DNA of 64,000 nt from Nocardioides baekrokdamisoli (lineage in GTDB: Bacteria > Actinomycetota > Actinomycetes > Propionibacteriales > Nocardioidaceae): the NCBI RefSeq assembly GCF_003945325.1, contig NZ_AP019307.1, forward strand, positions 434,001 to 498,000. Reading direction: 5' to 3'. The position numbers and the translations under genes are program-made. Shown here in pieces: positions 25,641 through 34,074 of this stretch; within the stretch, counting starts at the first letter, position 1, and the number at the start of each line of letters is the position of its first letter. Below the pieces are notes generated by a model, which was not told the DNA's origin, ran no database searches, and saw only the letters and a program-made list of their open reading frames with translations.

Positions 25641-26015
25641 TCAGCGGCCGGGTGTCACGTCATCCGGCAGCGTGATCGCCGGGCAGTCCCGCCACAACCG
25701 CTCGAGCGCGTAGAACTGACGCTCCTCCTCGTGCTGCACATGCACCACGATGTCGCCGTAGTCCAGGAGCACCCAACGTCCCTCGCGGGCGCCTTCACGG
25801 CGGATCGGCTTGACACCGACCTCGCGCAGCTTGTCCTCGATCTCGTCGACGATGGAGGAGACCTGACGCTCGTTGCTGGCTGATGCCAACAGGAAGGCGT
25901 CGGTGATCGCCAGCTGCTCGCTGACGTCGAACGCCAGGATCTGGGTCGCCAACTTGTTCGAGGCGGCACGTGCGGCCACCTCGATGAGTTGGAGCGAGTG
26001 CTCGTTTGCGGTCAC
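25641..26015 (-). CDS. rsfS: ribosomal silencing factor RsfS (Iojap family)
   Basis: This 124-residue protein of the Iojap family binds ribosomal protein uL14 and blocks subunit joining when nutrients are short. The conserved core is visible: [24 protein letters not shown] is split by the family's DAF motif, then [12 protein letters not shown] and the aromatic-rich FYALERLW. The start is a GTG at 26015, which overlaps the nadD stop by four bases. The nadD-rsfS order is a common bacterial arrangement. Confidence 0.95.
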   Translation of the reverse strand: MTANEHSLQLIEVAARAASNKLATQILAFDVSEQLAITDAFLLASASNERQVSSIVDEIEDKLREVGVKPIRREGAREGRWVLLDYGDIVVHVQHEEERQFYALERLWRDCPAITLPDDVTPGR

Positions 26016-26617
26016 GAATCCACCTTCTCGGTGTAGAGGTTGTGCTTGGAGATGTACTGAACAACGCCGTCCGGCACCAGGTACCAGACGGGTTCGCCAC
26101 GCAGCTTGCGGGCGCGACAGTCACTGGAAGAGATCGCCAGAGCGGGAATCTCAAGAATGCTGATCCGATTTTGCGGGAAGCGCGCGAGTTCCGCCTCATC
26201 GAGGACGTACCCAGGTCGGGTGCAACCGATGAAATGCGCCAACTCGAACAGGTCCTCGACGTCACGCCAGGTGAAGATCTTGGCCAACGCGTCCATGCCG
26301 GTGATGAAGAACAACTCGGCGTCGGGATAGTCGGCCCGAAGGTCGTGAAGAGTGTCGATCGCGTACGTGGCGCCGTCGCGGTCGATGTCGACGCGACTGA
26401 CTTCGAAGCGGGGGTTGGCGGCGGTCGCGATGACCGTCATCAGATACCGGTCCTCAGCCGCAGAGACCGTACGCCCGCGCTTCTGCCACGGCTCGCCAGT
26501 CGGGACGAAGACGACGAGATCCAGCCCGAACTTGGACTGAACCTCGGACGCGGCCACCAGGTGGCCGTTGTGGATCGGGTCGAAGGTCCCGCCCATGACC
26601 CCGATCCGCTGGGGCAT
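26012..26617 (-). CDS. nadD: nicotinate-nucleotide adenylyltransferase
   Basis: This 201-residue enzyme joins ATP and nicotinate mononucleotide to make deamido-NAD in NAD synthesis. The nucleotidyltransferase signature [11 protein letters not shown] lies at residues 9-19, and the ISSSDCR motif (the SxTxxR equivalent) is near 170. ATG start at 26617. It is part of the proA, small membrane protein, nadD, rsfS run, all on the minus strand with little space between genes. Confidence 0.95.
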   Translation of the reverse strand: MPQRIGVMGGTFDPIHNGHLVAASEVQSKFGLDLVVFVPTGEPWQKRGRTVSAAEDRYLMTVIATAANPRFEVSRVDIDRDGATYAIDTLHDLRADYPDAELFFITGMDALAKIFTWRDVEDLFELAHFIGCTRPGYVLDEAELARFPQNRISILEIPALAISSSDCRARKLRGEPVWYLVPDGVVQYISKHNLYTEKVDS

Positions 26618-26622
26618 ACGAC

Positions 26623-26742
26623 TCAGGAGTGCTCGCGGCCACCGGCGAAGAGCACCAGGCCCAGCACCATGAGCACGAAGATGCCGAGAGCAACGATGCC
26701 GACCGGGCTCTGGACGGCGAGGAAGATGTCCTGCGAAAGCAT
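26623..26742 (-). CDS. 39-residue single-span membrane protein
   Basis: The short reading frame starts [15 protein letters not shown] and continues as one hydrophobic helix ([17 protein letters not shown]), ending GGREHS. It sits six bases before the nadD start and 32 bases after the proA stop, in the same orientation. The composition (one clean membrane span, short polar ends) and operon position support a real gene. No function is recognised. Confidence 0.68.
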   Translation of the reverse strand: MLSQDIFLAVQSPVGIVALGIFVLMVLGLVLFAGGREHS

Positions 26743-26774
26743 GGGTGCAGCCTAGCGGACCCGAGGCGTACGCC

Positions 26775-28019
26775 TTAGCGCACGTGCCCGTCGCCTGTGA
26801 TCACGAACTTGGTGCTGGTCATCTCCGGTAGCCCCATCGGCCCGCGGGCGTGCAACTTCTGGGTCGAGATGCCGATCTCGGCACCAAAACCGAACTCGCC
26901 GCCATCAGTGAAGCGGGTCGAGGCGTTGATCATCACCGCGGCCGAGTCGACGGCGGCCGCGAAACGACGAGCGGCCCGCTGGTCCTCGGTCACGATCGCC
27001 TCGGTGTGTCCGCTGGAGTACCGCCGGATGTGCGCGATGGCGGCGTCGATGTCCGGGACCACCGCAGCCGAGATGTCAGCAGCCAGGTACTCCACGGCGT
27101 AGTCGTCCTCGGTCGCCTCGACGACACCGTCGAAAGCCCGGAAGGCGACATCGCCGTGAACCGTGACGCCCGACTCCTGGAGACCGGCGATGATCTTCGG
27201 CAGGAAGGTGCCCGCCACCGATTCGTGGACCAGCAGGGACTCGGCTGCGTTGCACACCGAGTTCCGCTGGGTCTTGGCATTGAGCACGATCGCGTACGCC
27301 TTCTCAAGATCCGCGGCCGCGTCGACGTACACGTGGCAGTTGCCGACCCCGGTCTCGATCACCGGCACGGTCGAGCCCTCGACGACGCTACGGATCAGAT
27401 CTGCGCCGCCGCGCGGGATCAGGACGTCGACGAGCCCGCGAGCGGTCATGAGTTCCTTGACGGTCTCGCGCGAGTCCGCGGGGACGAGCTGGATGACGTC
27501 CTCGGGCAGACCGACGCTCGCGGCAGCGACGCGCAGGACATCCACGATCGCGGCGTTGGAGACGGCAGCCGAGGAGGAGCCGCGCAACAGCACCGCGTTG
27601 CCGGACTTCAGGCAGATGCCGGCCGCGTCAGCGGTCACATTCGGGCGGGCCTCATAGATGATCCCGATGACACCGAACGGGACCCGCACCTGGCGCAGTT
27701 CCAGCCCGTTCGCCAGGGTCGAGCCGCGTACGACCTCGCCCACCGGGTCAGGCAGGCCCGCGACCATCCGCAACCCGTCAGCCATGTCCACCAGGCGGGG
27801 GCCGGTCAGTCGGAGCCGATCGATGACGTTGGGCGGGGTGCCGTTGGCCTCCGCACGGGACACGTCCTCAGCATTCGCCTCGAGCAGCGCCGGCTCGTGG
27901 GCGAGCAGCGCGTCCGCCATCGCATGCAGCGCAGCGTCCTTGGTCGCGCGCGAGGCCAGGGAGATCTCGTACGACGCCTCCCGGGCGCGACGAGCAAGCG
28001 TGGTGACCGACGATGTCAT
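26775..28019 (-). CDS. proA: gamma-glutamyl phosphate reductase
   Basis: This 414-residue NADPH enzyme converts glutamyl-5-phosphate to glutamate semialdehyde in proline synthesis. The fold is of the aldehyde dehydrogenase type, with the catalytic cysteine in NSVCNAAE (about residue 260), the [10 protein letters not shown] motif near 200 and the C-terminal [10 protein letters not shown] segment. The length matches the family. proB is not in this window. The gene is followed by the 39-residue membrane protein and nadD. Confidence 0.95.
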   Translation of the reverse strand: MTSSVTTLARRAREASYEISLASRATKDAALHAMADALLAHEPALLEANAEDVSRAEANGTPPNVIDRLRLTGPRLVDMADGLRMVAGLPDPVGEVVRGSTLANGLELRQVRVPFGVIGIIYEARPNVTADAAGICLKSGNAVLLRGSSSAAVSNAAIVDVLRVAAASVGLPEDVIQLVPADSRETVKELMTARGLVDVLIPRGGADLIRSVVEGSTVPVIETGVGNCHVYVDAAADLEKAYAIVLNAKTQRNSVCNAAESLLVHESVAGTFLPKIIAGLQESGVTVHGDVAFRAFDGVVEATEDDYAVEYLAADISAAVVPDIDAAIAHIRRYSSGHTEAIVTEDQRAARRFAAAVDSAAVMINASTRFTDGGEFGFGAEIGISTQKLHARGPMGLPEMTSTKFVITGDGHVR

Positions 28020-28051
28020 GACACCAGCCTACGGACGTACGCGGACGGACC

Positions 28052-30130
28052 CTAGGGGTAGGTCACGGGTGCGTACGGCGGGTCACCCTGCGGTCGCTGC
28101 CCGAACGGATGCGTGTAGTGCGCCCAGTTGTAGTTGAAGACGCTCTGGAAGCTGTTGAAGTAGCCGGTGCCCGAGAGCCGGACGACCTGCTCGTCGTTGT
28201 AGTACGCATCCGTGGCCCAGCTCTCCGAGCCGGTCCACACCAGGTTCTCCTGCTTGCCGTTGAAGTTGCCGCTGACCGCGAGCGCGTGCATGTGGGTGTA
28301 GAGGCCGGGCACCCAGCAGTAGGTCTTGACCGTGTAGCCCGTGGTGTCGTCGGTCGAGCAGACCTGGTACTTCCAGCGCCAGGTCTGGTCACCGACCCAG
28401 ATCCCGGCCGACTGCAGCGCGTTGACCGCGTCCGTGCTCGGTTGGGTGGTGATCACCCGGACGTCGCAACCGGCCTTCGCGAGCAACCCGAGCATGTGCG
28501 CGACGTCGTACCCACGTGCGCCCTGGAGCGCCCTGATCGAGACGCGGACGAGGGTGCGCCCGTTCTTGCCGTAGCCGGTGGAAGCGTTGCATCCGACTTG
28601 AGACAGCGCCTGCTCGAGCCAGTCGTTGGCCGACCCTGCGAGCAGCGGCGCCACTCGGTAGCACTTGGTCGTGACCGTGGCACTGCACGGCGGTGTGGTC
28701 GGACCCGCCATCTGCGAGAGCGTCGTGATGATCCGCGGGTAGGTGTAGAGGATGCTCCCACTCACCGCGTAGTTGAGCCCCGTCCAGTCAGTCGGTCTCC
28801 GGTCGCCGCGGGACTCCTGGAAGATGTGGTCGAAGCCCGCGTACGCGGCAGCGTTGTTGACCATCTCGTACCCGTCGAACCACTGGAACGCTGCGCCGCC
28901 CCAGCTGTAGTTCGAGGACGCTGCGACCACGACGTTGGTCCCGCGTCCAGCAGTCGTCACCGCGAAGACCTTCGTGTGCGGGACGCCCGTGGCTGCCGAA
29001 CGGCAGGCGGCCTTGCAGATCCGATAGAAGCTGTTCGCTGCGGGGTTCGTACCCAGGTTCTGCTGCAGGTACGGAACGTTGCCGCTGACGATTCCCTGCC
29101 CCTGGAGCACCCGGACGTTGACCCCACGCTTGAAGGCGTTGACCAGCGCGTACGTCAGATCCTGACCGTCCACGGTGTACGAGATCATCTCGATCGTCGC
29201 ACCCTTGGGGGCGTGGTTGGTGAGGTCGATGATCTCCTGATTGATCGTCTGCTGCTGGCGGGAGTTCCCCAGCGGGTTGTTGAAGATGACCTTGGACGTC
29301 GGGTTGTACGAGTCCAGAAGCGACACGACCAGCAGACCCGTGGACCTGCCGTACTTGTCCACCAGGACGTACGGGATGTGTGCCCGGGCGAACGGGTACT
29401 GGTGCGCGTCGACCGAGATGGTGACCATCCCCGCGGACGTCACAGTCGCCTTGATGCCCGGGTTGTACTGGTCACCACCGATGAAGATGTGCGACAGCGC
29501 CGATGCGGGGCACGGGGACGTGAGGTCGTCGCACTTGGCGGTCGAGAGCAGGTTGAACGTGAGGGAGTGACCGGTCCAGACCGACTTGCCGATGTTCGGC
29601 GTGACGGGCGCATGACCGACGGTGATGGTGATCGTGTTCGACGAAGAACCGTTCTGGTCCCAGATCCGGTAGGCCACGGTGACGGCGGTCCCCGGGGCGA
29701 CGCTCGCACCCACCGCGATGCTGACGCTGCCGTTGTTCAGAGAAGTGGCGGTCACGCCGCTCACCGACGGCGCACCGACTGCCAGTCGCTTGAGCGCGGA
29801 GTACGCGCAAGGCGGCGTGCTGTTGCCACCGCAGGTCGAGGCCCGTAGCACGTTGACGACCGTTGTCTGGCCCGGCGACCCGAAGATGTTCGCGGCTGCG
29901 GCGTTGGGCAGCACGACCGTCGTCGACGGCGTGACGGCCGGTGTCGAACTGCTGGTGGACGTCGCCGTGGGCGTGCCAGTGGCCGTCGCCGTGCTGGTGC
30001 TCGTTGCGGTCGGCGTGCTCGAACCCGCACCGAGTGCAGCGGTTTCAAACGGAAGCAGACCGACCAACAGAGTGAGAGTGACCGTCGCAACTGCAGCCAA
30101 CGCGCCCCGCCCGTACTTCTTCAAACTCAC
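28052..30130 (-). CDS. secreted phospholipase D-like protein
   Basis: This 692-residue exported protein begins with a signal peptide (LTLLVGLLPFETAALGAG) and a Ser/Thr/Pro-rich linker (about 35-75). Two beta-type repeats follow, and then a pair of phospholipase D-like modules. The first HKD motif is PHTKVFAV (near 384) with downstream SSNYS. The second is HMHALAVSGNF (near 613) with TGSESW, where His replaces the lysine of HxK. The fold therefore looks intact, but one half-site is altered. It may hydrolyse lipids, nucleic acid or a cell-wall polymer; the substrate is not shown. The start is a GTG at 30130. Confidence 0.82.
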   Translation of the reverse strand: MSLKKYGRGALAAVATVTLTLLVGLLPFETAALGAGSSTPTATSTSTATATGTPTATSTSSSTPAVTPSTTVVLPNAAAANIFGSPGQTTVVNVLRASTCGGNSTPPCAYSALKRLAVGAPSVSGVTATSLNNGSVSIAVGASVAPGTAVTVAYRIWDQNGSSSNTITITVGHAPVTPNIGKSVWTGHSLTFNLLSTAKCDDLTSPCPASALSHIFIGGDQYNPGIKATVTSAGMVTISVDAHQYPFARAHIPYVLVDKYGRSTGLLVVSLLDSYNPTSKVIFNNPLGNSRQQQTINQEIIDLTNHAPKGATIEMISYTVDGQDLTYALVNAFKRGVNVRVLQGQGIVSGNVPYLQQNLGTNPAANSFYRICKAACRSAATGVPHTKVFAVTTAGRGTNVVVAASSNYSWGGAAFQWFDGYEMVNNAAAYAGFDHIFQESRGDRRPTDWTGLNYAVSGSILYTYPRIITTLSQMAGPTTPPCSATVTTKCYRVAPLLAGSANDWLEQALSQVGCNASTGYGKNGRTLVRVSIRALQGARGYDVAHMLGLLAKAGCDVRVITTQPSTDAVNALQSAGIWVGDQTWRWKYQVCSTDDTTGYTVKTYCWVPGLYTHMHALAVSGNFNGKQENLVWTGSESWATDAYYNDEQVVRLSGTGYFNSFQSVFNYNWAHYTHPFGQRPQGDPPYAPVTYP

Positions 30131-30228
30131 TGCGCTCCCCGACCTCAGTGTGGCGGTCCGACTCCCCCGAATTGGCCAGACCTGCTGAACATTTCACCAG
30201 ATGTCACCAGCGAAATGTCTAATTAAGC

Positions 30229-30269
30229 ACAAAGGGAGCGTCGTCACATGGTGACGACGCTCCCTTTGT
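30229..30269 (-). terminator. terminator after etfBA
   Basis: A perfect 19-bp stem (30229-30247 with 30251-30269) closes on ATG. On the minus strand, as etfA transcription exits, it is followed by GCTTAATT. It lies ten bases after the etfA stop. Confidence 0.85.
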
Positions 30270-30278
30270 CAGAACTCG

Positions 30279-31232
30279 TCAGGCCTTGCGGCGCTTGATC
30301 TCCTCGACGAGAGCCGGGAGGACCGTGTGCAGGTCGCCGACGACACCGAAGTCGACCAGCTCGAACATCGGGGCCTCTTCGTCCTTGTTGACGGCCACGA
30401 TGGTCTTCGAGGTCTGCATGCCGGCACGGTGCTGGATCGCACCAGAGATGCCGTTCGCGACGTAGAGCTGCGGCGACACCGTCTTGCCGGTCTGACCGAC
30501 CTGGAACGTGTGCGGCTTCCAGCCCGAGTCGACCGCGGCACGAGAAGCGCCGACAGCGGCACCGAGCTCGTCGGCCAGGGCCTCGACCGCAGTGAAGTCA
30601 CCGCCGGTCCCACGACCACCGGAAACCACGATGGCGGCCTCGGTGAGTTCGGGGCGACCGGTCGCCTGACGCGGCTGCGAAGCCACGATCTGAGCGGTCT
30701 TGGCGGCATCCGAGATCGTCACAGCGACCGGGGTCACGGTGCCAGCGCCAGCCGACTCCACCGGAGCAGCCGAGTTCGGCTTGACCGTGATGATCGGCGT
30801 GCCCGTGGAGACCTTCGCGGTCACGGTGAAGTTGCCCGCGAAGACGCTCTGGGTGGTCACACCGTCCGCAGTGACATCCACCGCGTTGACGAGCAGACCC
30901 GAACCGAGCTTGATCGCCAGACGACCGGCAACCTCGTTGGTCTCACCGTTCGCCGGGATCAGGATCGCGGCCGGCGAGGCGGCGGCAGCAACCTGCTGCA
31001 ACGCCTCGGCCTTGGGAGCCACCAGGTAGCCCTTGATTTCGGCGTCGTCGACGACGTACACCTTTTCTGCGCCGTACGCCTTGACGACGTCCGCGACAGC
31101 GGCGCCCTTGTCAGCGGCGCCGATGAAGACCGCGGACGGCTCGCCGAGCCGCTTCGCGATGGTCAGCAGCTCGAGCGTGGGCTTCTTGACGACGCCATCG
31201 ACGTGGTCAACGAGAACGAGAACCTCAGCCAT
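30279..31232 (-). CDS. etfA: electron transfer flavoprotein, alpha subunit
   Basis: This 317-residue FAD-binding subunit of ETF accepts electrons from acyl-CoA dehydrogenases and passes them to the respiratory chain. The C-terminal FAD domain carries [10 protein letters not shown], the [12 protein letters not shown] segment, [11 protein letters not shown] and the [13 protein letters not shown] motif, all diagnostic. It lies 20 bases after etfB and the pair is a standard two-gene operon with a terminator. A role with methylsuccinyl-CoA dehydrogenase or beta-oxidation enzymes encoded elsewhere is likely. Confidence 0.96.
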   Translation of the reverse strand: MAEVLVLVDHVDGVVKKPTLELLTIAKRLGEPSAVFIGAADKGAAVADVVKAYGAEKVYVVDDAEIKGYLVAPKAEALQQVAAAASPAAILIPANGETNEVAGRLAIKLGSGLLVNAVDVTADGVTTQSVFAGNFTVTAKVSTGTPIITVKPNSAAPVESAGAGTVTPVAVTISDAAKTAQIVASQPRQATGRPELTEAAIVVSGGRGTGGDFTAVEALADELGAAVGASRAAVDSGWKPHTFQVGQTGKTVSPQLYVANGISGAIQHRAGMQTSKTIVAVNKDEEAPMFELVDFGVVGDLHTVLPALVEEIKRRKA

Positions 31233-31252
31233 AATCAGATCCCTTCCCGGTC

Positions 31253-32044
31253 TCAGATGAACTTCTTGGACGCGAGGAACTCGGCCAGCGCCTTGGCGCC
31301 CGAGCCGTCCTCGTCCTTGACGATCTCGCCGGCGGTCTTCGCCGGGCGAGCGGTGATCGTGTCGACCGCGGTCCAGGAAGCACCGGCACCGACCGAGGCA
31401 GCGTCGATACCGAGGTCGGCCAGCGACCAGGTCTCGAGCGGCTTCTTCTTCGCAGCCATGATGCCCTTGAAGGACGGGTAGCGGGCTTCGCCCGACTGGT
31501 CCGTCACCGAGAGGACGAGCGGCAGCGTGCCACCGATGACCTCGGTCGCGGCGTCGCCGTCGCGCTTGATGCGGACCTGGTCGCCCTGGGTCTCCACGAC
31601 CGCGGCCTGGGTGACCTGCGGGAGGCCGAGGCGCTCAGCCAGCATCGCCGGGACCACGGAGAGACCGGCGTCGGTCGACGCGAGGCCACCGACGACGAGG
31701 TCTACGGGGCCGATCTTCTTGATCGCCTCGGCGAGGACCAACGAGGTCGCGACGGCGTCAGAGCCGGCGATCGCGTCGTCCACGACGTGGAAGCCTTCGT
31801 CGGCGCCCATCTGGAGAGCCTTGCGGACAGCCTGCTCGGCCTCAGCCGGACCAACGGTCAGCGCCTTGACGATGATCTCCTCGTCGGCGCGCTTCTCCTT
31901 GATCTGGAGCGACTGCTCCACGGCGTACTCATCGAGCTCGGACAGCAGGCCCGGGACGTTCACACGGTCCACGGTGTTGTCGGCCTCGAACGCACGGTCA
32001 GCCGTCGCGTCGGGCACGTACTTCACAAGTACAACAATGTTCAT
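31253..32044 (-). CDS. etfB: electron transfer flavoprotein, beta subunit
   Basis: This 263-residue AMP-binding subunit of ETF has the start MNIVVLVKYVPD, the VGPAEAEQAVRKALQMGAD motif and the beta-subunit signature region SGEARYPSFKGIMAAKKKP. It is the first gene of the etfBA operon, with ATG at 32044 preceded by about 120 bases without a gene. Together with etfA it forms a soluble heterodimer. Confidence 0.96.
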   Translation of the reverse strand: MNIVVLVKYVPDATADRAFEADNTVDRVNVPGLLSELDEYAVEQSLQIKEKRADEEIIVKALTVGPAEAEQAVRKALQMGADEGFHVVDDAIAGSDAVATSLVLAEAIKKIGPVDLVVGGLASTDAGLSVVPAMLAERLGLPQVTQAAVVETQGDQVRIKRDGDAATEVIGGTLPLVLSVTDQSGEARYPSFKGIMAAKKKPLETWSLADLGIDAASVGAGASWTAVDTITARPAKTAGEIVKDEDGSGAKALAEFLASKKFI

Positions 32045-32165
32045 GGTGGTCGGCCGGAGTGGCCCCTCCTCGGTTTACGCGTCGGTTGATCGGCACGATG
32101 TCAGTAACGACGGCATGTTACCGGCTCGCCACGCGTCGGACGTACGCGAGTCGGCGTTGGACATC

Positions 32166-32537
32166 TCACATGTGTCGGGTGTGCGGCAGGTCGTCGATCA
32201 GGCTCGGACCGTAGCGCCGGATCGCCCAGCCCAGGCCGTAGCCGATGCTCAGCCAGACCAGGGCGCCCAGGCCCCAGTTGAAGAGGCCGTCACGCGTGGC
32301 GGCGGCTCCTCCACTGAAGGTGACCAGACCGTCGATCCGCTTGAACATCCCCAGGGACATCGATCCGGAGAAGTTGTAGACGAAGTCCACGAAGCCGTTG
32401 GTCGCATCCGCATTGGCGGCCACGAGGATCGCGCCCAGCGCCATCACGAAGGCAACTCCCGCACCGACGAGCGTCACGACCGCACCCACGGCGGGTACGA
32501 AGTCGCGTAGCTCCGGTGGTGCGAGATCAGCGTCCAA
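32166..32537 (-). CDS. small membrane protein, unknown function
   Basis: This reading frame of about 123 residues has hydrophobic segments at roughly 17-40 (VGAVVTLVGAGVAFVMALGA) and 90-105, and ends DDLPHTRHM. The best start is a TTG at 32537, which overlaps the enoyl-CoA hydratase stop by 11 bases; a downstream GTG is an alternative. Extending the frame further upstream would read through the hydratase gene in another frame, so I rejected a longer form. No family is recognised. Coupling to the hydratase gene suggests coexpression. Confidence 0.62.
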   Translation of the reverse strand: MDADLAPPELRDFVPAVGAVVTLVGAGVAFVMALGAILVAANADATNGFVDFVYNFSGSMSLGMFKRIDGLVTFSGGAAATRDGLFNWGLGALVWLSIGYGLGWAIRRYGPSLIDDLPHTRHM

Positions 32538-33309
32538 CGAACTCTGCCTTGCCCGGGCCGTTGGCCAGGAAGGACGCCATCCCGATGGCCCGGTCCTCGG
32601 TGGCGAACACTGCGGCGAACTGCTGCTGCTCGATCGAGAGACCGGTCGTGATGTCGACCTCGAGACCGCGGTCGATGCACTCCTTCGCGGCGCGAAGCGC
32701 AAGCGCCGCCGCCCCCTTGAACTGGCTCGCCCACGCGACCGCCTCGGTGTAGACCTCGTCGGCAGGAACGACCTTGTCGACCAGCCCGATCGCCAGCGCT
32801 TCGTCAGCCTTCACGAAGCGGCCGGTGAAGATCAGGTCCTTGGCCTTCGACGGCCCGATCAGCCGTGCCAAGCGCTGGGTCCCGCCGGCGCCGGGGATGA
32901 TGCCGAGCAGCACCTCCGGCTGACCGAACGTCGCGTTCTCGGCTGCGATCCGGATGTCGCAGGCGAGGGTCAGCTCACAACCGCCGCCCAGTGCGTAGCC
33001 CGTCACAGCTGCGACTGTGGGCTTCGGAATCTGTGCGATTGCTGTGGAAGCCTCTGAAACTCCGCGAGTGGCCCTCACCATCTCGACATAAGACATCTCG
33101 GACATCTCGGCCACGTCATTGCCGGCCGCGAACAGGCGCTCGCCGCCGTACACGACCACGGCGCGTACGTCGTCGCGCTCCGTCGCCTCGGCGCATGCGG
33201 CGCGGAGTTCAGCCTGCAACTGGAGGCTGATCGCGTTCATCTTCGGGCGATCGAGGCGGATGGTGCCGACACCGTCGGCGACTTCGAGGCGTACGAATTC
33301 AGACGTCAC
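32527..33309 (-). CDS. enoyl-CoA hydratase/isomerase family protein
   Basis: This 260-residue crotonase-fold enzyme hydrates trans-2-enoyl-CoA. The oxyanion hole is formed by the AAGNDVAEM region and by GYALGGGCELTLACD. The two catalytic glutamates fit the GGCE and PEVLLGIIPGAGGTQR segments. The length and motifs match short-chain enoyl-CoA hydratases. It could supply or remove crotonyl-CoA for the ccr-dependent pathway encoded 10 kb away, or serve beta-oxidation; sequence alone does not decide. Confidence 0.93.
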   Translation of the reverse strand: MTSEFVRLEVADGVGTIRLDRPKMNAISLQLQAELRAACAEATERDDVRAVVVYGGERLFAAGNDVAEMSEMSYVEMVRATRGVSEASTAIAQIPKPTVAAVTGYALGGGCELTLACDIRIAAENATFGQPEVLLGIIPGAGGTQRLARLIGPSKAKDLIFTGRFVKADEALAIGLVDKVVPADEVYTEAVAWASQFKGAAALALRAAKECIDRGLEVDITTGLSIEQQQFAAVFATEDRAIGMASFLANGPGKAEFVGR

Positions 33310-33366
33310 GCGACGAGGTTAGCCCGGTACGCTCCAAGGGACCGCACTCGTGCACGGAGGTGACTC

Positions 33367-34074
33367 ATAGACACCGAGATCTGGGCCACATCCCGCGCAG
33401 TCCTGTTCGACCTGGACGGCGTCCTGACCCCGACCGACCGGATCCACGAGACGGCGTGGGAGCAGACTCTCGGCCCGTACATCGCCGAGCGCGGGCTGCC
33501 TCCGTACACCGTTCGCGACTACGACCAGTACGTCAACGGACGGCCGCGCCTCGACGGGATCAGGGCTGTCCTGGAGGCACGTGGCCTGCACCCCGACGAC
33601 GACACGCTCCACGCCCTCGGCGAGGCCAAGAATGCGACCTTCCTGCGCATCCTCGCCACCGACGGCACCGACAGCTATCCCGATGCGATGGCCCTGCTCT
33701 CCTTCGTACGCACGCGAGGCTTGAGGACTGCTGTCGTGTCCAGCAGCGCCAACGCGACCGCAGTGCTGGAGGCGGCCGGGATCCTCGGTCAGTTCGATCT
33801 GGTCGTCTCGGGGATCACCGCCCGCGAGCAGCACCTCGCCGGCAAACCCTCCCCCGATCCTTACGCGTACGCCGCCCGCCAACTGGGTTTTGGAACAGGC
33901 GACACTGTGGTGATCGAGGACGCCGCCGCAGGCGTCACCTCCGGCTCGGCGGCCGGCGCGATCGTGGTCGGGATCGACCGCGGCGCAGGTCACGAGGCGC
34001 TCGCCGCAGCGGGAGCCGATGTGGTCGTCACCGACCTGCGCGACCTCATTCCGGAGATGAACGATGCGCGCTGA
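33367..34074 (+). CDS. beta-phosphoglucomutase (HAD superfamily), apparent AUA start
   Basis: This protein of about 235 residues is a HAD phosphatase-fold mutase that converts beta-glucose-1-phosphate to glucose-6-phosphate. The nucleophile motif is LFDLDGVLTPT at residues 13-23. VVSSSAN, KPSPDPYAYA and VIEDAAAGV supply the other HAD motifs. There is no ATG, GTG or TTG in frame before the nucleophile. TGA stops the frame at 33361, and the first codon placed correctly behind a GGAGG (33356-33360, spacer 6) is ATA at 33367. Either AUA starts translation or a frameshift or sequence error lies here. It overlaps the GH65 gene by 11 bases; the two act in sequence. Confidence 0.88.
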   Translation: MDTEIWATSRAVLFDLDGVLTPTDRIHETAWEQTLGPYIAERGLPPYTVRDYDQYVNGRPRLDGIRAVLEARGLHPDDDTLHALGEAKNATFLRILATDGTDSYPDAMALLSFVRTRGLRTAVVSSSANATAVLEAAGILGQFDLVVSGITAREQHLAGKPSPDPYAYAARQLGFGTGDTVVIEDAAAGVTSGSAAGAIVVGIDRGAGHEALAAAGADVVVTDLRDLIPEMNDAR

